Source: Gnetum montanum
Taxonomy: Eukaryota > Streptophyta > Gnetopsida > Gnetales > Gnetaceae
Length of the DNA: 64,000 bases
Direction of reading: 5' to 3'
Assembly: GCA_015680685.1 (NCBI GenBank)
Contig: MNCI01004886.1
Coordinates: 106,600 to 170,599, forward strand
The translations under genes were made by a program, and so were the position numbers. Positions 22,165-34,689 of the stretch are shown here, in pieces. The first letter of the stretch is position 1; every line of letters begins with the position of its first letter. Under the pieces are notes generated by a model. It searched no databases and was not told where the DNA came from. It was given only the letters and a program-made list of their open reading frames with translations.

Positions 22165-23006
22165 TGATGAGCCACGATATCGGGGCCACGATATCGCATC
22201 CGTAACATCAGGTCCGCAATATCGGATCCTGCCAAGCGATAACGGACATCCGATATCGGGACCTATCTCGTTGCCTATAAATAAGAGGTAGGCGCACTTG
22301 GTTTGACAATTAGTTCTTAGTCCCTTACCTAAACTCTTGCAGTTTTTCCCTCTTAGAGTTAGAATTATTTCTGAGTGCCCGTAGTAGGAGTCATAAGGCA
22401 AACGGATCTTTATTCGAGCATTATGTACCTAAGCACACCTTGTGTCCGAAGACGAACTTTGTGATAAACCTTGGAGCATTTAGAATAGCTTATCTCTCAC
22501 CCTTAATGCTATTTACAGTTCTTTAATGCTATTTAGAATAGTCAATTAATGTTGCTTTTATTGATTTGTTAATTTTCACAAGTAAGCACACTCAGTACAA
22601 CCACTTCGAGCATCCGTGGAACACTTGGTAACCCAATAACGATTAGCATTTGGTAATCCCAGTAGTGTTGCACTGGTTCAGGATGTGTATGGAAAGTGGG
22701 ATCAAATGCTGGTGTTAGGACTAGTTAGGGCCTAGGTGATTAGTTAATTTAAATTAGTTATTCAATTAATTCACTTCTTCCCTCTTTAGCACCAAGACAT
22801 AAAACATAAAAAGCATAAAAATCATATACCTCAAGTTTACTTAACGATACAATCGTGCCATATGAGTAAGCTTGGGAAGACAACGATCACCTAATCCATC
22901 CTTATTCTATGAAGGTACATAAGCACTTAGTCCTTGGAGTTCGACCAAATCACGTGTAACGCTCATATTCATATCGTTAAGCGTAGGGGTACCTCACCGC
23001 TCATCA
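22165..23006 (+). mobile_element. Solo LTR, plus strand
   Basis: 842 bp from TGATGAGCC to CGCTCATCA, with perfect duplications GTATA at 22160-22164 and 23007-23011. U3 contains several GATATC words spaced by GGxxC-type linkers, then CCTATAAATAAGAGG. No internal sequence; a product of LTR-LTR recombination. Confidence 0.92.
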
Positions 23007-23127
23007 GTATATATAATATAAAGTAGAAACCTATGTTACCATGGTGAAGAAGATAATATTTTTGAAATTTTATCATTTAAATATTTTATGTATTTTATAA
23101 ATAACAAATAAAATAATAAATAGTTAA

Positions 23128-24045
23128 TGATGAGCAGTGGGTAGTTGCTACGCCTAACCATATGAATCACAAGCATTCACATGCGATCTAATTGAATTTC
23201 ATGGACTTATTTACCTAAGTGGCCAATATTCCTAAATAATGAATCATGTAGTTGTAAGTCATTATCTTTCCAATCCACATCTATGTTAAGGTTAAGTGTA
23301 GTTAAGACATAAGATGTTCATTTTTATATTTTTTATTTTTTATCTCTTGTTTACTAAACTATTAAATGAATAAATATTTAAAGATTAAACTAACTAACTA
23401 ACTAATCACTTTATTAACTAATTATCCTAACATAGAGTATCCATTCTCACTTGTCGTACACCACCTGACCCTATATTAATGTTGTTGGATTACTAATTGT
23501 ATACTACTAGTTGCACCAAGTATCCACTGCTCAGATTACAAAACATTAATATGTTATGCTTGAAGTGGTCATACTTATGTTTCTTATGAACAATAATATT
23601 AATTCCTTAAGAACAAGAATATAAATTGCATATAAAATAAAGTACAAAAAAGTAAAATTATGCTAATCGAAATGCTACAATGGATAGAGAAAATCTCGAT
23701 TTTATTGTCGTCCATGCAAATATGTTAGGGTACATATGTACTCAAATAAAATGTTGTATAATATCTTCAATCCACACTATGAGCACTTAAAGGAAAAATA
23801 TTTTCACTTTTGCTAAAGTAAACTACAAGAATTTGGCTAATGCTAAGACCAAAAGGTGTCATAAATGCAAGCGATGTGCACATTTATATAGGCAACAATT
23901 ATGTCAACATCGATGTACCTACGTTAACGCATCATAGCATGCATTGATGGAGATACGTCGATGGGGCTACGTTGACAAGGATATGTCAACAACTCTATGT
24001 TAACGAGCATGCATGAATGTAGCCTATCTTATTAATGATTTATCA
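23128..24045 (-). repeat. 3' LTR of element F (GTTAAC subfamily)
   Basis: 918 bp from TGATGAGCAG to ATTTATCA, followed by a degenerate polypurine tract. It is recognisably the same LTR family (shared downstream blocks), but U3 lacks GATATC. Instead it holds CATCGAT, ACGTTAAC, ACGTTGAC, GTCAAC and GCATGCAT words (about 23905-24020) next to a TATA box (minus strand CCTATATAAATG, about 23882-23893). Confidence 0.82.
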
Positions 24046-24282
24046 TACCCATGTGATTGATTGAAAACTCATCCTCAAGTGAAAAAATTAGGATTGAGTT
24101 TCTTACAAAGTTTGGGAAAGCATGAAATTTTCTTGACAAACAGAGAGACTAACTAACTCTAATTGACTTTGAGTGCTAGATTGTACAATTTTACAAAAAT
24201 AAATGTCCTTTTAGAACAAAATTAGACACTTAGAAAAAATTTTAGCAAGTGCCTTTTGAATGGATAGAGACATGATAAGCTC

Positions 24283-27184
24283 TCATATGGTGCTTGGAGT
24301 TGGAGGCTCATGTGGCTCGAATGGTCCTTCATTGTGTCCTAATGCTACTGGAGGCTAAGGCTACTCTGTTGCTACTATTGCTTCAACTAGAAGTTTAAAA
24401 GCATACAAGAGTGCTTTCATCTTCTCCTCTTTGCTTCGTAGGTCATAGATCGTCCAGGTAGCTTTACCTATATGCACTAATGTAGGGAGATTCCACAAGC
24501 ATGACATTGAAGGAAATAGTTCTTTCATGTTCACAAACCAGGCTAGGAATATCTTTTGTTTAATATCGAATATCTTCACGAACTTCTATAGCTCCTTGTA
24601 TTCATTCGTTCTCCTCACTAGGTTCTTAGCAATAGTTTGTTGATTAGTGAATCTACTTCTAAGAACATCAAGCTTTGCATTGGTTGTCTCCAATGTCTAT
24701 TTTGTTTCTTTATGGAGCTTAAACTTCACCTCATAGAGGAGTTTGGAGCTGGTGACCTACTTATCCAATTTAGATCTTAGCCTTCTTACTATTAGCATTA
24801 CCAAGTTTGCATATTAGAAATTAGCAAGCTCCATCTATTCGATCATCTCCTCAATCTGAAACTTCTTTAGGCAAATTCTTGCCTTGTTATATGCATTTAG
24901 TCCATCAAAGATGGGTTGCCATATATCACCTTGTTGCTAAAGGCCCTCGTTCATCTTCATCTTGGCTAATTTTATCTCTTTCTCATTGACCTTTTTGAGT
25001 AGTCCAACCTAGCCTCTGTAATGGTTTTTTACTCCTTTGAATTTTAAGGCCTCATTTTTCCAGGTCACTACCTTAATTGTACTCTTTTGGCAAAGAGCAC
25101 AAACCTCCTCCATCGAGAGATTTCTATTTTTAGCTACCAACCTCCTCAAGTCCAAATTCACCTACGTAAGCTACTCCTAATGCTAGCAGATATATTTGAC
25201 TAGTTGGTCCTTTTATTACTTAGCATTTCATAGGTGGTGATTGTCCTTTGTGAGGACAAAGTTCTCCTTGTGAACTTGCGATAGGTCATTGTTAATGTTG
25301 TTGGCCATAACCTCTTACATGATTGCATCGAAGATCACCATCTCCTTTGCATTTTTAGCCTTTTGACATTTTTGTTGAAGTTATTGAAAAGCTTCATCTC
25401 ATGTAAGTTCTAGCCAGAGAATGGCAGGGTTGGAGAGATGGTCTTTCAACTTAGCAACTTTAGTGACCAATTGTTGATTGGTCACGGTGGCCTCCTCAAG
25501 TTACATGGTTCCAACAAATAATTTGTCCCTTATCTCAAGTAGATACAATTTTTTTGCAATACTTTCATCTAAGATATTAAAGATTTTTGGAAGCAGCTGC
25601 TTGGCTCCTGCCCCTTATCTCAAGTAGATGCAATTAGTTTGCAATACTTTCATCTAAGAGATTAAATATTTTTGGAAGTAGTTGCTTGGCTCCTACTAAT
25701 CTTTCCAACACCTCCTCATGTTGGGAAGCACTCATTTGACCACTTCTTGCTCCTACAAATGCATGGATATCTGCCATAGCACCTATGTCTAGCATAAATG
25801 CTGTAGGAGCGTTGAGGACCTCTACTACTCAGTCAGCCATCACCTTCATCAGTATGTCTTGGCGCTGTTGCTACATCACTAGGACCATTTCCCCTTCACC
25901 TTTCTCCAACATTATTGAGAAGGTCGTAGCATTTCAAAAAATCTTAGGAAATGTTTATTTAGGAATGAACTTTATGACCTAGATTGGGCCTTGTTGATGC
26001 TTGGTTCCTCTACATGAAGAATAGAAAGGTCATTTCATTATCCATCCAACTAATGGTCCTCGTGACCTCATTTGGATGGCTCATGATTAGACAGTAAATG
26101 GATGGCTCCCTACTACTTGCAGATCTTTGTTACTACAATAATTGCTCTCAAAGTTTCCTAATCTGGTCAAGAGCTGCAAGCATATCTGGTGAAGTTTTTG
26201 GGGTTGCAGGTGATGGTGGTGGTGGCTACTCCTCTTCTTGTAACTTTGCTACTACCTTATTCTTCATCATTTCCTACCATGATGTAGTATCAGTGACCAC
26301 ATCATTTGAATAGCTAGCTATCCCCCAGTTTACATAATTTCCTAATCAAGAATGGAAAGGGAAGTGTCTTCCTATCCTTCTCATTTTTTTGAAACATTTT
26401 TCAATCTTTAGGAAGATGAGTTGGGGAAGGTTGACTAGGAATTTATTGCTTCCAGCTATGCATGCCTTGGCGAAGAAGGTTGTCACCTTACTTGGCTTCA
26501 CCGTTGGATTTAGATGATATGTTACAATCTTGAAATGAGCTTGCTCTATCTTTGTAAGAGCATCATAATCCTTATGGTTCATTTTGTAGTATTGCTAGCC
26601 CCATTCCTTCTTTGTCTCCAAGTCCACTTGCATTGAGATCTTAGCAAGTTTTTCCCTAGTGTTGGGCAAATGAAGGGCTTTAGCTATGGCCTCAAATGAG
26701 TAAGAGATAGTAATTTCCTTAATTTTCATCAATGCATTTCCTTGTTGGTTGTTCTAAAATAGATACGTCTTCCCTATGTACCATCGCTATTAGAGAGAAT
26801 GGGCCATAAGGGAAACCCCTGCAATTGCATTCTAATCTCTTCTAGTGCTAACTCCAAGAAGGATCTAAAGTTCAATTCCTATAGGATAAAACTTTGGACG
26901 TCCTTGGTCTTGATCTATTCTAAGCTAGCCTATGTGAGGCTGACCTACAAGTTAGGCCTTAGCCTAGGAGTCTCATCTTGCCTAGATTAGCTTGTCTCCG
27001 TAGTGGGAATTTACCTAATAGATTCCACTTCGAGTTTCTCCTAAAGAGGTCTGGTAGAATGCATCACCTTGACCCCTTGTTTTTAGGGTTGCTGTTGTTG
27101 TTGCTATTAGCCCCTTCCTTCTTAGGGTCACTTTTACCTAGGTTTTGATGGCTCTCTCACTTGTGATCCTTGTTTAGGTGCCAT
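24283..27184 (-). pseudogene. ORF2 of element F
   Basis: Begins MAPKQGSQ at an ATG (27184) after an acceptor-like TCGTAG and ends at a TGA after EPHEPPTPSTI. It contains the transposon-protein domain (about 26346-26582: AHFKIVTYHLNP, FAKACIAGSNKFLVNLPQL). A long helical coiled-coil region follows, then the C-terminal FLAWFVNMKELFPSMSCLW segment that matches ORF2 of D. Many stops and frameshifts. The role of the family's protein is unknown; the position after pol is where Athila elements carry their extra ORF. I see no signal peptide or clear transmembrane segment to support an envelope protein. Confidence 0.75.
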
Positions 27185-29187
27185 CTACGATGACAAACAT
27201 AACCCATGATTAGCTCTTTAATTCATAACCTTTAGTTATTGAATACCTTTCTTCATTAGATTAGGTTATGTTAATTTATTGGGTGTTAAGGGTTAATCAT
27301 TTAAGTGCTTGTTTATGATCACAACTAGGTGTATTATTTTAATATTATTTTATTTTTAGCTATTGAAGTTTATTTGTTGGTCTTAACCCTTCATGGTAAT
27401 TAATTTAATATTTTTTTAATGTGTTAACCGTGGGAAGTTAGACAAATTTTGAAACATTTTCTATGAAAAAACCAAAGGTTTGTGTTTCCTACGACATAAA
27501 GTGTACCTTCAGTAGCTTGAGGCTCAAATAATGGATAAGAAATTTGGAAGTTATAGTGCTTGGAAGGTTCTTGGGCTCTAAAAATTTATAAAAACTCCTC
27601 TAGCAGTTTTGGAAAATGGTGAAAAATTAGCTAAGTTAACGTAGCATCCATATTTATAAGCTTTTTGTGTTGCGTCAACTCATTCCACTATGTTAACGTA
27701 GCCATTCTTAGTGATTTTCCCATTAAGAACTAGAGGAATTTCAGGCTAGTTTGGAAACGAAATAAGAGCCAACTGGAAGTCAAAAATATTTAAAATGATG
27801 GGAACAACATGAAAGAAGGTAGATTTAACCTAGAAGAAGCAATTTCGTTAGGTTTGGATGAGTTTAGAATGCTCAAGATAGAAAAGCTTGATGTTATAAT
27901 GCAATCAGGATAATTGATCAATCAAGTGATCCATGGTAGGGAATTTAACTTATGTTAGACTAAAGGAATTTAACTTAATTGATCAAGAGCATAGGCCTAT
28001 TATGCTCTTGCATATCTTCATCAAAAAGAGTCTATGGGCCCCAATGATGATGAATGGTTGGGTTTAGTAAACTCCATATTGATGAAAGTAATTATTCCAA
28101 GGTTATGTTATCTAGAAAATAAAATTGAATAACTTACTATGGTATGAGGTAGTAAGGTGGTAGAACATGATATGAATGAATGGTAGAGAAAGAGAGAATA
28201 ACAAAGAGAAAATTGGCATCCTAGTTACATGAGGTTCTTGGTGAAAATTATGATTAATATGATCTAATAATAGTTTACTCCGAGTCTAAATTAAGTCCTT
28301 TCCATTTTCAGTGGCCTCACATTGACATATGTCTACTTTGCATTGATCAAAAGTTTAGGATAACCCAAAAGGATAACCATCACTCCAAGAGAAGAAAAAA
28401 AGAGGAGAAGGAAGCAGAGAAGGTCTTAGTTAGAGGGGTGACTTCAGGCATGAATAACATGTCTTTCTAGCCCCATAACTAGTGCTTGTAGCCCATTATT
28501 GAGTCTATGAGATGTGCTTTGAGTTCACGTGTGTTTTTTTTTTCATGGGAACCACACCATGCAAAGACATGCTTCCTATTATCATCAATAATAGAAGTGA
28601 TGATATACCATTGGAGTATCATAGAACTTAAAAATGATGTTAAGGGAAATCATATCAAATCCCCTTGATGTCATATCCTTTTCCATTTCCACTTGGCCCT
28701 TCCTAGTTCGTTGGGTATTAAGATCTTTGATTACTTTTAGGTTGTAATGTGAAAGAACCTTTGTGCTTCCAAAATACTGATTTCTCATGGAACAAATGGA
28801 ATGGGTGGATGTCATGAACTCATTACCTGATACCACCAGAAAATTGACACATTGTTAGTAGAGAATATAATCCAAAGACAAAATTTGGCCTATTGTTTAA
28901 TCAATCATAATATTAATAGCTTTCATTAATAACTTTCCATAGTTTGAAATAGCAATAAATAAACTCAAAGACTTCCAATAGGACTAGATGGAATTAATAA
29001 AGATAGATAGAAGAGAAAAGAAAATAAAAAATATATATAAAAAAGAAAATATTCAAGAAAATAAAAAACATATAAAGAATGTTGAAAAAAATATGAAAAA
29101 CTGGTTAGCTTCATCAAGATGTTAGCATGGATGACCATCTCCCCTACAACGATGTTCAGAAGAGGAAATTTGAAAAATAGACCGAGC
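27185..29187 (-). other. Spacer between integrase and ORF2 of element F, with internal promoter-like region
   Basis: No protein recognised. At about 27640-27720 the minus strand carries TACGTTAACATAG, GTTGACGC and a second TACGTTAAC around a TATA box (CTTATAAATATGG, about 27649-27661). This is the same vocabulary as the U3 of this element's own LTR. The ORF2 leader and the acceptor-like site follow. The family's conserved non-coding block is only weakly recognisable here (about 27985-28050). Confidence 0.6.
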
Positions 29188-32100
29188 CTATTCGAGTGTA
29201 GAGGTATTAGTGTTGGTGGTTACTTTAGGTTTCAGGCATGGCTTGAGTTGCTGTATGTTGACTAGCATATGTTTTTTAGGGTTGGATGGGTGGTAAATTG
29301 TCATGGCCTTGGAAGGAAAAGTTACATGTATGATATAAAGTTCTTCCCATAACGTTTGAAACTTAATGCGTTGTGGCACATGCATGGAATTTCAATAAAG
29401 AAACTTATCATCAAGTTGGAATTGAACTCTTCTTATTCATGCATCATGATGTTGTTTAGAGTGTGCCATGTGCACTTCATTCATCATTAGGACTACATAT
29501 TAGTTCTAATCTAGCACGTTAGGTGTCATTAGGCATTCTTCTTAAGCTAGATTAAAGTCAATGTCAAGCTTGTAGGCTATTATGGGTGTACAGAGTTTAG
29601 TTTGAATTGGAAGTTTTGGGAACTTTCCATATACTAACTCATAGGAAGAGTAGCCTATAGGAAGCTTCCAAGATGAATGATATGCCAAGGGAGCATCATT
29701 AAGTTTTGTACCCCAATCTTTTCTATATTTACTCATAGTTCATGTTAGTATCCTAATGATCTCTCTATTGGTAAATTTAGCTTGACCATGAGCTTGGGGA
29801 TGATAGGGAGCTGTAAGTTTATGTTGCACTTCTAAGTGTTGCATTAATTTATAAAAATTAGACATTGTAAAGTGTGTTCCATTATTAGAAGTGAGTGTTC
29901 TAGGTACACCAAACCTGTTTACCACCTATTGTTGTACAAATTGAGCTATAGTGGTGGATGTATAGTATGATACTACTACAACTTCAACCCACTTGGTGCA
30001 TTAATCAACAACAACTATGATGTATGCCTTCCCATTTGACATGGGAGTGATGGATCCTATGAAGTTAATGTCCCACAGGTTGAAAGGCTCCAATGGTTAG
30101 ATCCACTGTTGGGGTCATTCCATTCATACAATCATTCTCCCCTCTCTTTGACATCACTTGCATGAATGGGAGAAATGATGAGAATCCTTGAAGATCCTTA
30201 GCCAAAAATATCCTGCCATGAGGATCTTTGTGGTCATCTTTCTACTTGTGTAGTGATCCCTATAAGGACCCTCATGAACATCTTAGAGGATGTGCAACTG
30301 ATCAGCATAAGGCATACATCATTGAACCATGTCATTGACAAAAACGTTGTAAAGGTTTCCTTGGATTTCCATGTAATGCTTAATCTGGTGAAGAAACCTT
30401 TGTTTCTTCTTATTGTCTCATTCAACTAAAGTCTCTTATGTGAGAAGATAGGAGAGAAACTCATCATACCAAATGGTAATTGTAGCTCTTGAACTTCAAT
30501 TGATTTAGCAAAGAGGAGTTCATATAGAAATTAATTAAATAAAGGCTCCTCATCCTCCTTACTATCCCATCATAATTGAGATCAGCAAATACATTCCTGA
30601 TTCCTTTCTTATCCACCATGGTGAGATTAAATTCTTATAAAATTGTTAATCACTATATGACACAGGGACTCATCGCTAGGTTATTCATAAGGAAATGGAT
30701 GGCACTGTGATTAGTGTACATAAAAATTTAAGATCTAAGCACACAGTGCCTAAATTTTTCTAAGACATGCACCACTGCCATGAGCTCCTTATCAATGGTG
30801 GTGTAGTTTAGTTGTGCACCCATAATGTTGTTGCTTGCAGAATGGATGTAGTATGGATTTTTTTGGTCATCCAATTGTGTAAGAATTACTCCTAATGCAT
30901 ATCTAGATGCATCTATCATTATGTTGAATGGTCTAGACTAGTTTGGAGCATGTAGAATGGGAGTTTCTATGAGCTTTTTCTTTAACTACTGGAATTCTTG
31001 TTCACATTTCTTGGTTTAGTCAAAAGATGCATCTTTCTCTATAAGATCCACTAGTGATTTAACAATTTTGGAGAAATTATTGATGAAGCACTTGTAGTAA
31101 TGAGTATGGACAAGGAATGACCTCATATCTTTTATAGTTTGTGGTTGCTTGATGATTCCTTTGATGACATGTACTTTCTTCAGGTCCACCTCAATCCCTT
31201 TTTCTAAAATTTGGTGTCCTAAGAGTATGCTCTCTTAGACCATCAAATGGCTTTTCTACCAATTGAGTTGTAAGTTTGTCTCCACACAGTGGTTCACCAT
31301 TTGCTTCATATGATCCAAGGCATGTTTAAAGTTGGTACCATAGGTGAGGTTCAAAGGCATGTTCAAAGTTGGTACTAGGTATTAGAAATTTATAAAGGCA
31401 TTGCAAATATCAAAGGGCACCTTATTATATGCAAAAGTTCCCCAGGGACTTGTGAGGTTGCTTGGGTTGATCTTATGATGCTATTTGAATTTTATTATAA
31501 TCGCTCTAACCATCCAGAAAATTGTAGTATTTGTGCCCTACTATTGTACCAGCACCTAGTTCACAAATGGCAATGGAAAATGATCTTTAAATGTTATCAT
31601 GTTTAATAGATTGAAGTCTATATAGACTTTCCATTTTCCTTTCTTCTTTGGCATGATCATAGGTGGGCTTACCCACACATTGTCTGCTGCAAGATAGATG
31701 AATCTAGCCTTAAGAAGTTGTTCCACTTTGTCCTTAATGACTTACTTAAGCTTCAAATTCATCCTTCTTTGTGGTTGCCTCCTTGGTTTGATAGAGGTGT
31801 CTATATAAATCTAATGTTGGCATATCCTTAGATCAATTTCTATTAGCTTCTAATATGACCATGCAAAGTCTATTGGCCATTTATTTACTACTTTTAGTAG
31901 CTTCTTTTTCTTTTCTTTTGTGAGATTGACGCTACTTATTACTAGCTTACCATTATCAAGGAAAACATATTCTAATGTTATTGGTAAAGCCTTAAGTTCA
32001 AGGGCTCTTACTTGAAATCATTAGGGATTTCCAACTTTTCACAATCAATCTTTGCATTTTGTGGAAGAGTTGATGATGAATTTTCTTCATTCTATCCATG

Positions 32101-32720
32101 TTGTCTATATAGGCACTTGTGAGGAGCTCCACTGGTTCTTTGCATATTGTGGATTTAGAGTTATTATCTATGGTTAGCCACTAGGTACCTTCCTATTTTG
32201 TGGCTGTTACATATAAGCACCTTTGAACATTTGATGCCTCAACATACTTATTACATGTTGTGATGGATGTACTTTTCATGGTCCATATTTTTTGCATGCA
32301 CTGGCAGCCTATGTCACTGTATGCGATGCATAGAACTTGCTTCTTCTCTAATTTTTCAAATTTTTTCCTTGGATATTTCTAAGGAAAGGTCTCTAATCCC
32401 CATCTTAGCATCAATTGTACTAAGCCAAGTCCTTTCCATGATAATAGAGAAGTTCCCTTTGTAATTATGCACGTGAATCATCAGAAAATCTACTAGATAT
32501 GTTTAATCATAAATGATGGTCATAATGTCCTCCACCAATCCAAAAGAAATAGTGATGGACTGATCTACAAGTTCTAACTTGATGTTGCATTTCTTAAGTG
32601 GAGGTAGGCTCTAGATCTTATACATCTCTTAAGAAATTAAGTTTACCCTAGAATCTAAATCTAATATAACTTTGCATGGATTGTTTCCAAAGATCTGTAA
32701 ATAGATTAAGGAACTCTTAA
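29188..32720 (-). pseudogene. pol of element F: protease, RT, RNase H, integrase (dead)
   Basis: Domains in translation order. Protease at about 32720-32250 has ILDLDSRVNLIS in place of LLDSGSGVNLIS. RT at about 31850-31000 has KKKGKWKVYIDF, DHFPLPF and later VETNLQLNW; the FxDD box is not found. RNase H is at about 30920-30690 (IDASRYALGVIL, IDKELMAVV). A H2C2 zinc-finger region is near 30240-30110. The integrase core is at about 30090-29740, with a GKFPKLPIQ-type C-terminal region down to 29188. The three integrase acidic residues read N, N and K (INFIGS, TSNNGTHF, HGQAKFTNRE). Numerous stops and frameshifts. The protein would have copied and integrated the element; this copy cannot. Confidence 0.85.
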
Positions 32721-32739
32721 GATTAGATCATTTCTTAGG

Positions 32740-34059
32740 AAGGTGACCTACCTTGATCTAATATGTGATCACATGGATCAACATGATGGTATGAACATTG
32801 GTTGACTTTTCGTTTGAGTGAAGCTCAAGGGTAATTATAGAAGTAGTTGATGTAGGGTTAGTAGCCATGGATGCTTGTAAGGGTTTTTGTGGACTATTTG
32901 GCCTAAAGAAAATCCTCTTTCAAGGATTATGCTTAAAGCCACTCAGGTGGTCATTTGGCTATAAGTTTACTACCCTCATGCCATTTTGTTGTTATGGCTG
33001 TGATGGAATTTTCCCTTACATGGATGGTACAGGTGGCAAGGGAGTGGTGTTAGAAGATGTAGTGTGAGTTGGTGGATATAAAAAAGGATAAGTGGATGGA
33101 TACTTGGTTCATGGAGTATGAATTCAGGGATATTCTAGAGGATAGTAGTGATGATAGAAAGGAGTGTGCCTCATAGAGCCATGAGGAGATAGGTTGTGAG
33201 ATGGAATATCCATAAGGATCTGGCTACCAATAAGGATATTGCGACTATGGTAGTGGCATCTCCCATGACTATGGGCTTTGTCATTACTGGTAGTGCTCCT
33301 AAGGTTGAGGTGGTACTCCACTTGGATAATATTGTGTAAGGTAGAACTACTACCTATAATTGCTTTGTGGAATAAGGCAATCTCTTGGGTGCTTGCTTGC
33401 TTGCCAATTTTGAATTTAATGCACACACCCCAGATTCTTGTAGATGTAACACTATGGGATAACATTGCTTGGGATGTTCATATTGGCAAATTTGACATTT
33501 TTCATCATTTTTCTATAAATCTACAACCTTATCCACTATTGTAGTCTTTCTTTTCTACTGATAATAATCCTTGCCTATATATTTTCTTCACCTTCTGTCT
33601 TTATCTCTACTTCCCTACTTTGTGTTCTCTTCCACAATTTTAAGATCATTTTGGAGCTTAGTGTCTAATGAGTTCCACATTTTATCCACCTTAGATGATA
33701 TTTCAATAATAGATTTTTGGATTAGCAAGGTTTTCCTTTGCACCACTTCATCTATTGGTTCTTCCTCCTCTGAATCACAAAAACAAATCTCCCTTTTGTG
33801 AATGGAGAGATCCTTGTTATGATCCTATACATTTTTTCATTTTTCAACTCTTCTTCTTCTTTTGCTACTTGATTAATTTTCCCTTTGGATTTTATGGGCT
33901 CTCATTTTGGAAGGTCTCCCTTGGGCATAAACCCCAAGAATTTCTCTAGTCTTGTTCTGGAGTCCATTTATGATGCAGTGAAGTTGATCCCTTTAACAAG
34001 ATCCATGGCCTAGGCATTGGTGTAAAAAGAAGTAGTGCTTGCCCAAGGCTATGGAATAA
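32740..34059 (-). pseudogene. gag of element F, N-terminally truncated
   Basis: The minus strand encodes CLGHGS (equivalent to CPGHGY at the end of the capsid core), a Glu/Lys-rich segment (AKEEEELKNEK) and the zinc knuckle CQICQYEHPKQC (about 33450-33500; C-x2-C-x3-H-x3-C). A Pro/Tyr/His-rich region leads into protease. Everything upstream of the end of the capsid core is missing; the codons join LTR sequence at about 34059. Several stops are present. Confidence 0.7.
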
Positions 34060-34446
34060 CATATTAATTTTCTAAGTGCAGGAAAGTAAAATACATTTAA
34101 GATAAAGTGCTTGGAAATAAAGCAAGTGCGAGTCCAAGTGCTATAATGGAAGGAATTGATTTTATTTCTATTTATGAATTACATCTAGGTCTAATTTCAC
34201 TCAAATAAAAATTCATTTAATTAGTTCATTTTATGCTAGGGGCACTCCAAGGGAATTTTGGCTAAGTCTTATAAAAGAAAATTGTAAGAGCTTCACTGCA
34301 CAAATAACCAATGGTGTCATAAATGTGGATGATATGCATATTTATATAGGCTTCAAGTGTATCAACATCAATGCATATGTGTCAATACATCAAAGGATGT
34401 GTTGGCAAGAATGCATTAACATAACTGACTAATAGATATTTCACCA
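34060..34446 (-). repeat. LTR fragment joining elements G and F
   Basis: Matches the U3 and middle part of the F-type LTR. It includes a TATA region (minus strand CCTATATAAATATG, about 34340-34355) and the CATCAAC/GTCAATAC/GCATTAAC words (about 34360-34440). The G polypurine tract (minus strand TTAGTCATGGAGGTA) lies at 34447-34461. It acts as 3' LTR of G and, after loss of its downstream part, as what remains of the 5' LTR of F. This indicates a tandem arrangement LTR-F-LTR-G. Confidence 0.7.
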
Positions 34447-34689
34447 TACCTCCATGACTAACTAAAAACTCCTCCATGAGTGAACAAAAATGGGACTAAG
34501 TTGTTTATAAAATTTTGGGGGTATGGGACTAATGATAGATTAACTAATTGACAACAATAATAGATAAACTCTAAGTGTCATATTATAAAATATTTGAGTG
34601 GTTACAAAAAATGGTACATCAAATAAAAATTTGGATGGCTGATAAAGATTGGTTATCTATACCTAGATGGGATGGATCATGATGAGGTC

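Larger units (their letters stand above)
23128..34059 (-). mobile_element. Element F: degenerate Athila-like gag-pol retrotransposon with ORF2 after pol
   Basis: The only copy here with all pol domains. In element orientation: gag remnant (about 34059-32740), protease, RT, RNase H, integrase (to about 29188), a spacer, ORF2 (27184-24283), then the 3' LTR (24045-23128). An ORF after integrase, a tRNA-Asp-primed family and this Gag knuckle fit the Athila branch of Ty3/gypsy. Its upstream side is joined to an LTR fragment shared with element G. I found no matching target duplication, so the complete insertion cannot be delimited. Confidence 0.82.

Noticed and set aside
24283-27184. ORF2 as a retroviral envelope gene
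   Set aside because: It is in the position where Athila elements have been described as env-like, but I see no signal peptide, transmembrane anchor or cleavage site; it is mainly a globular domain plus coiled coil.
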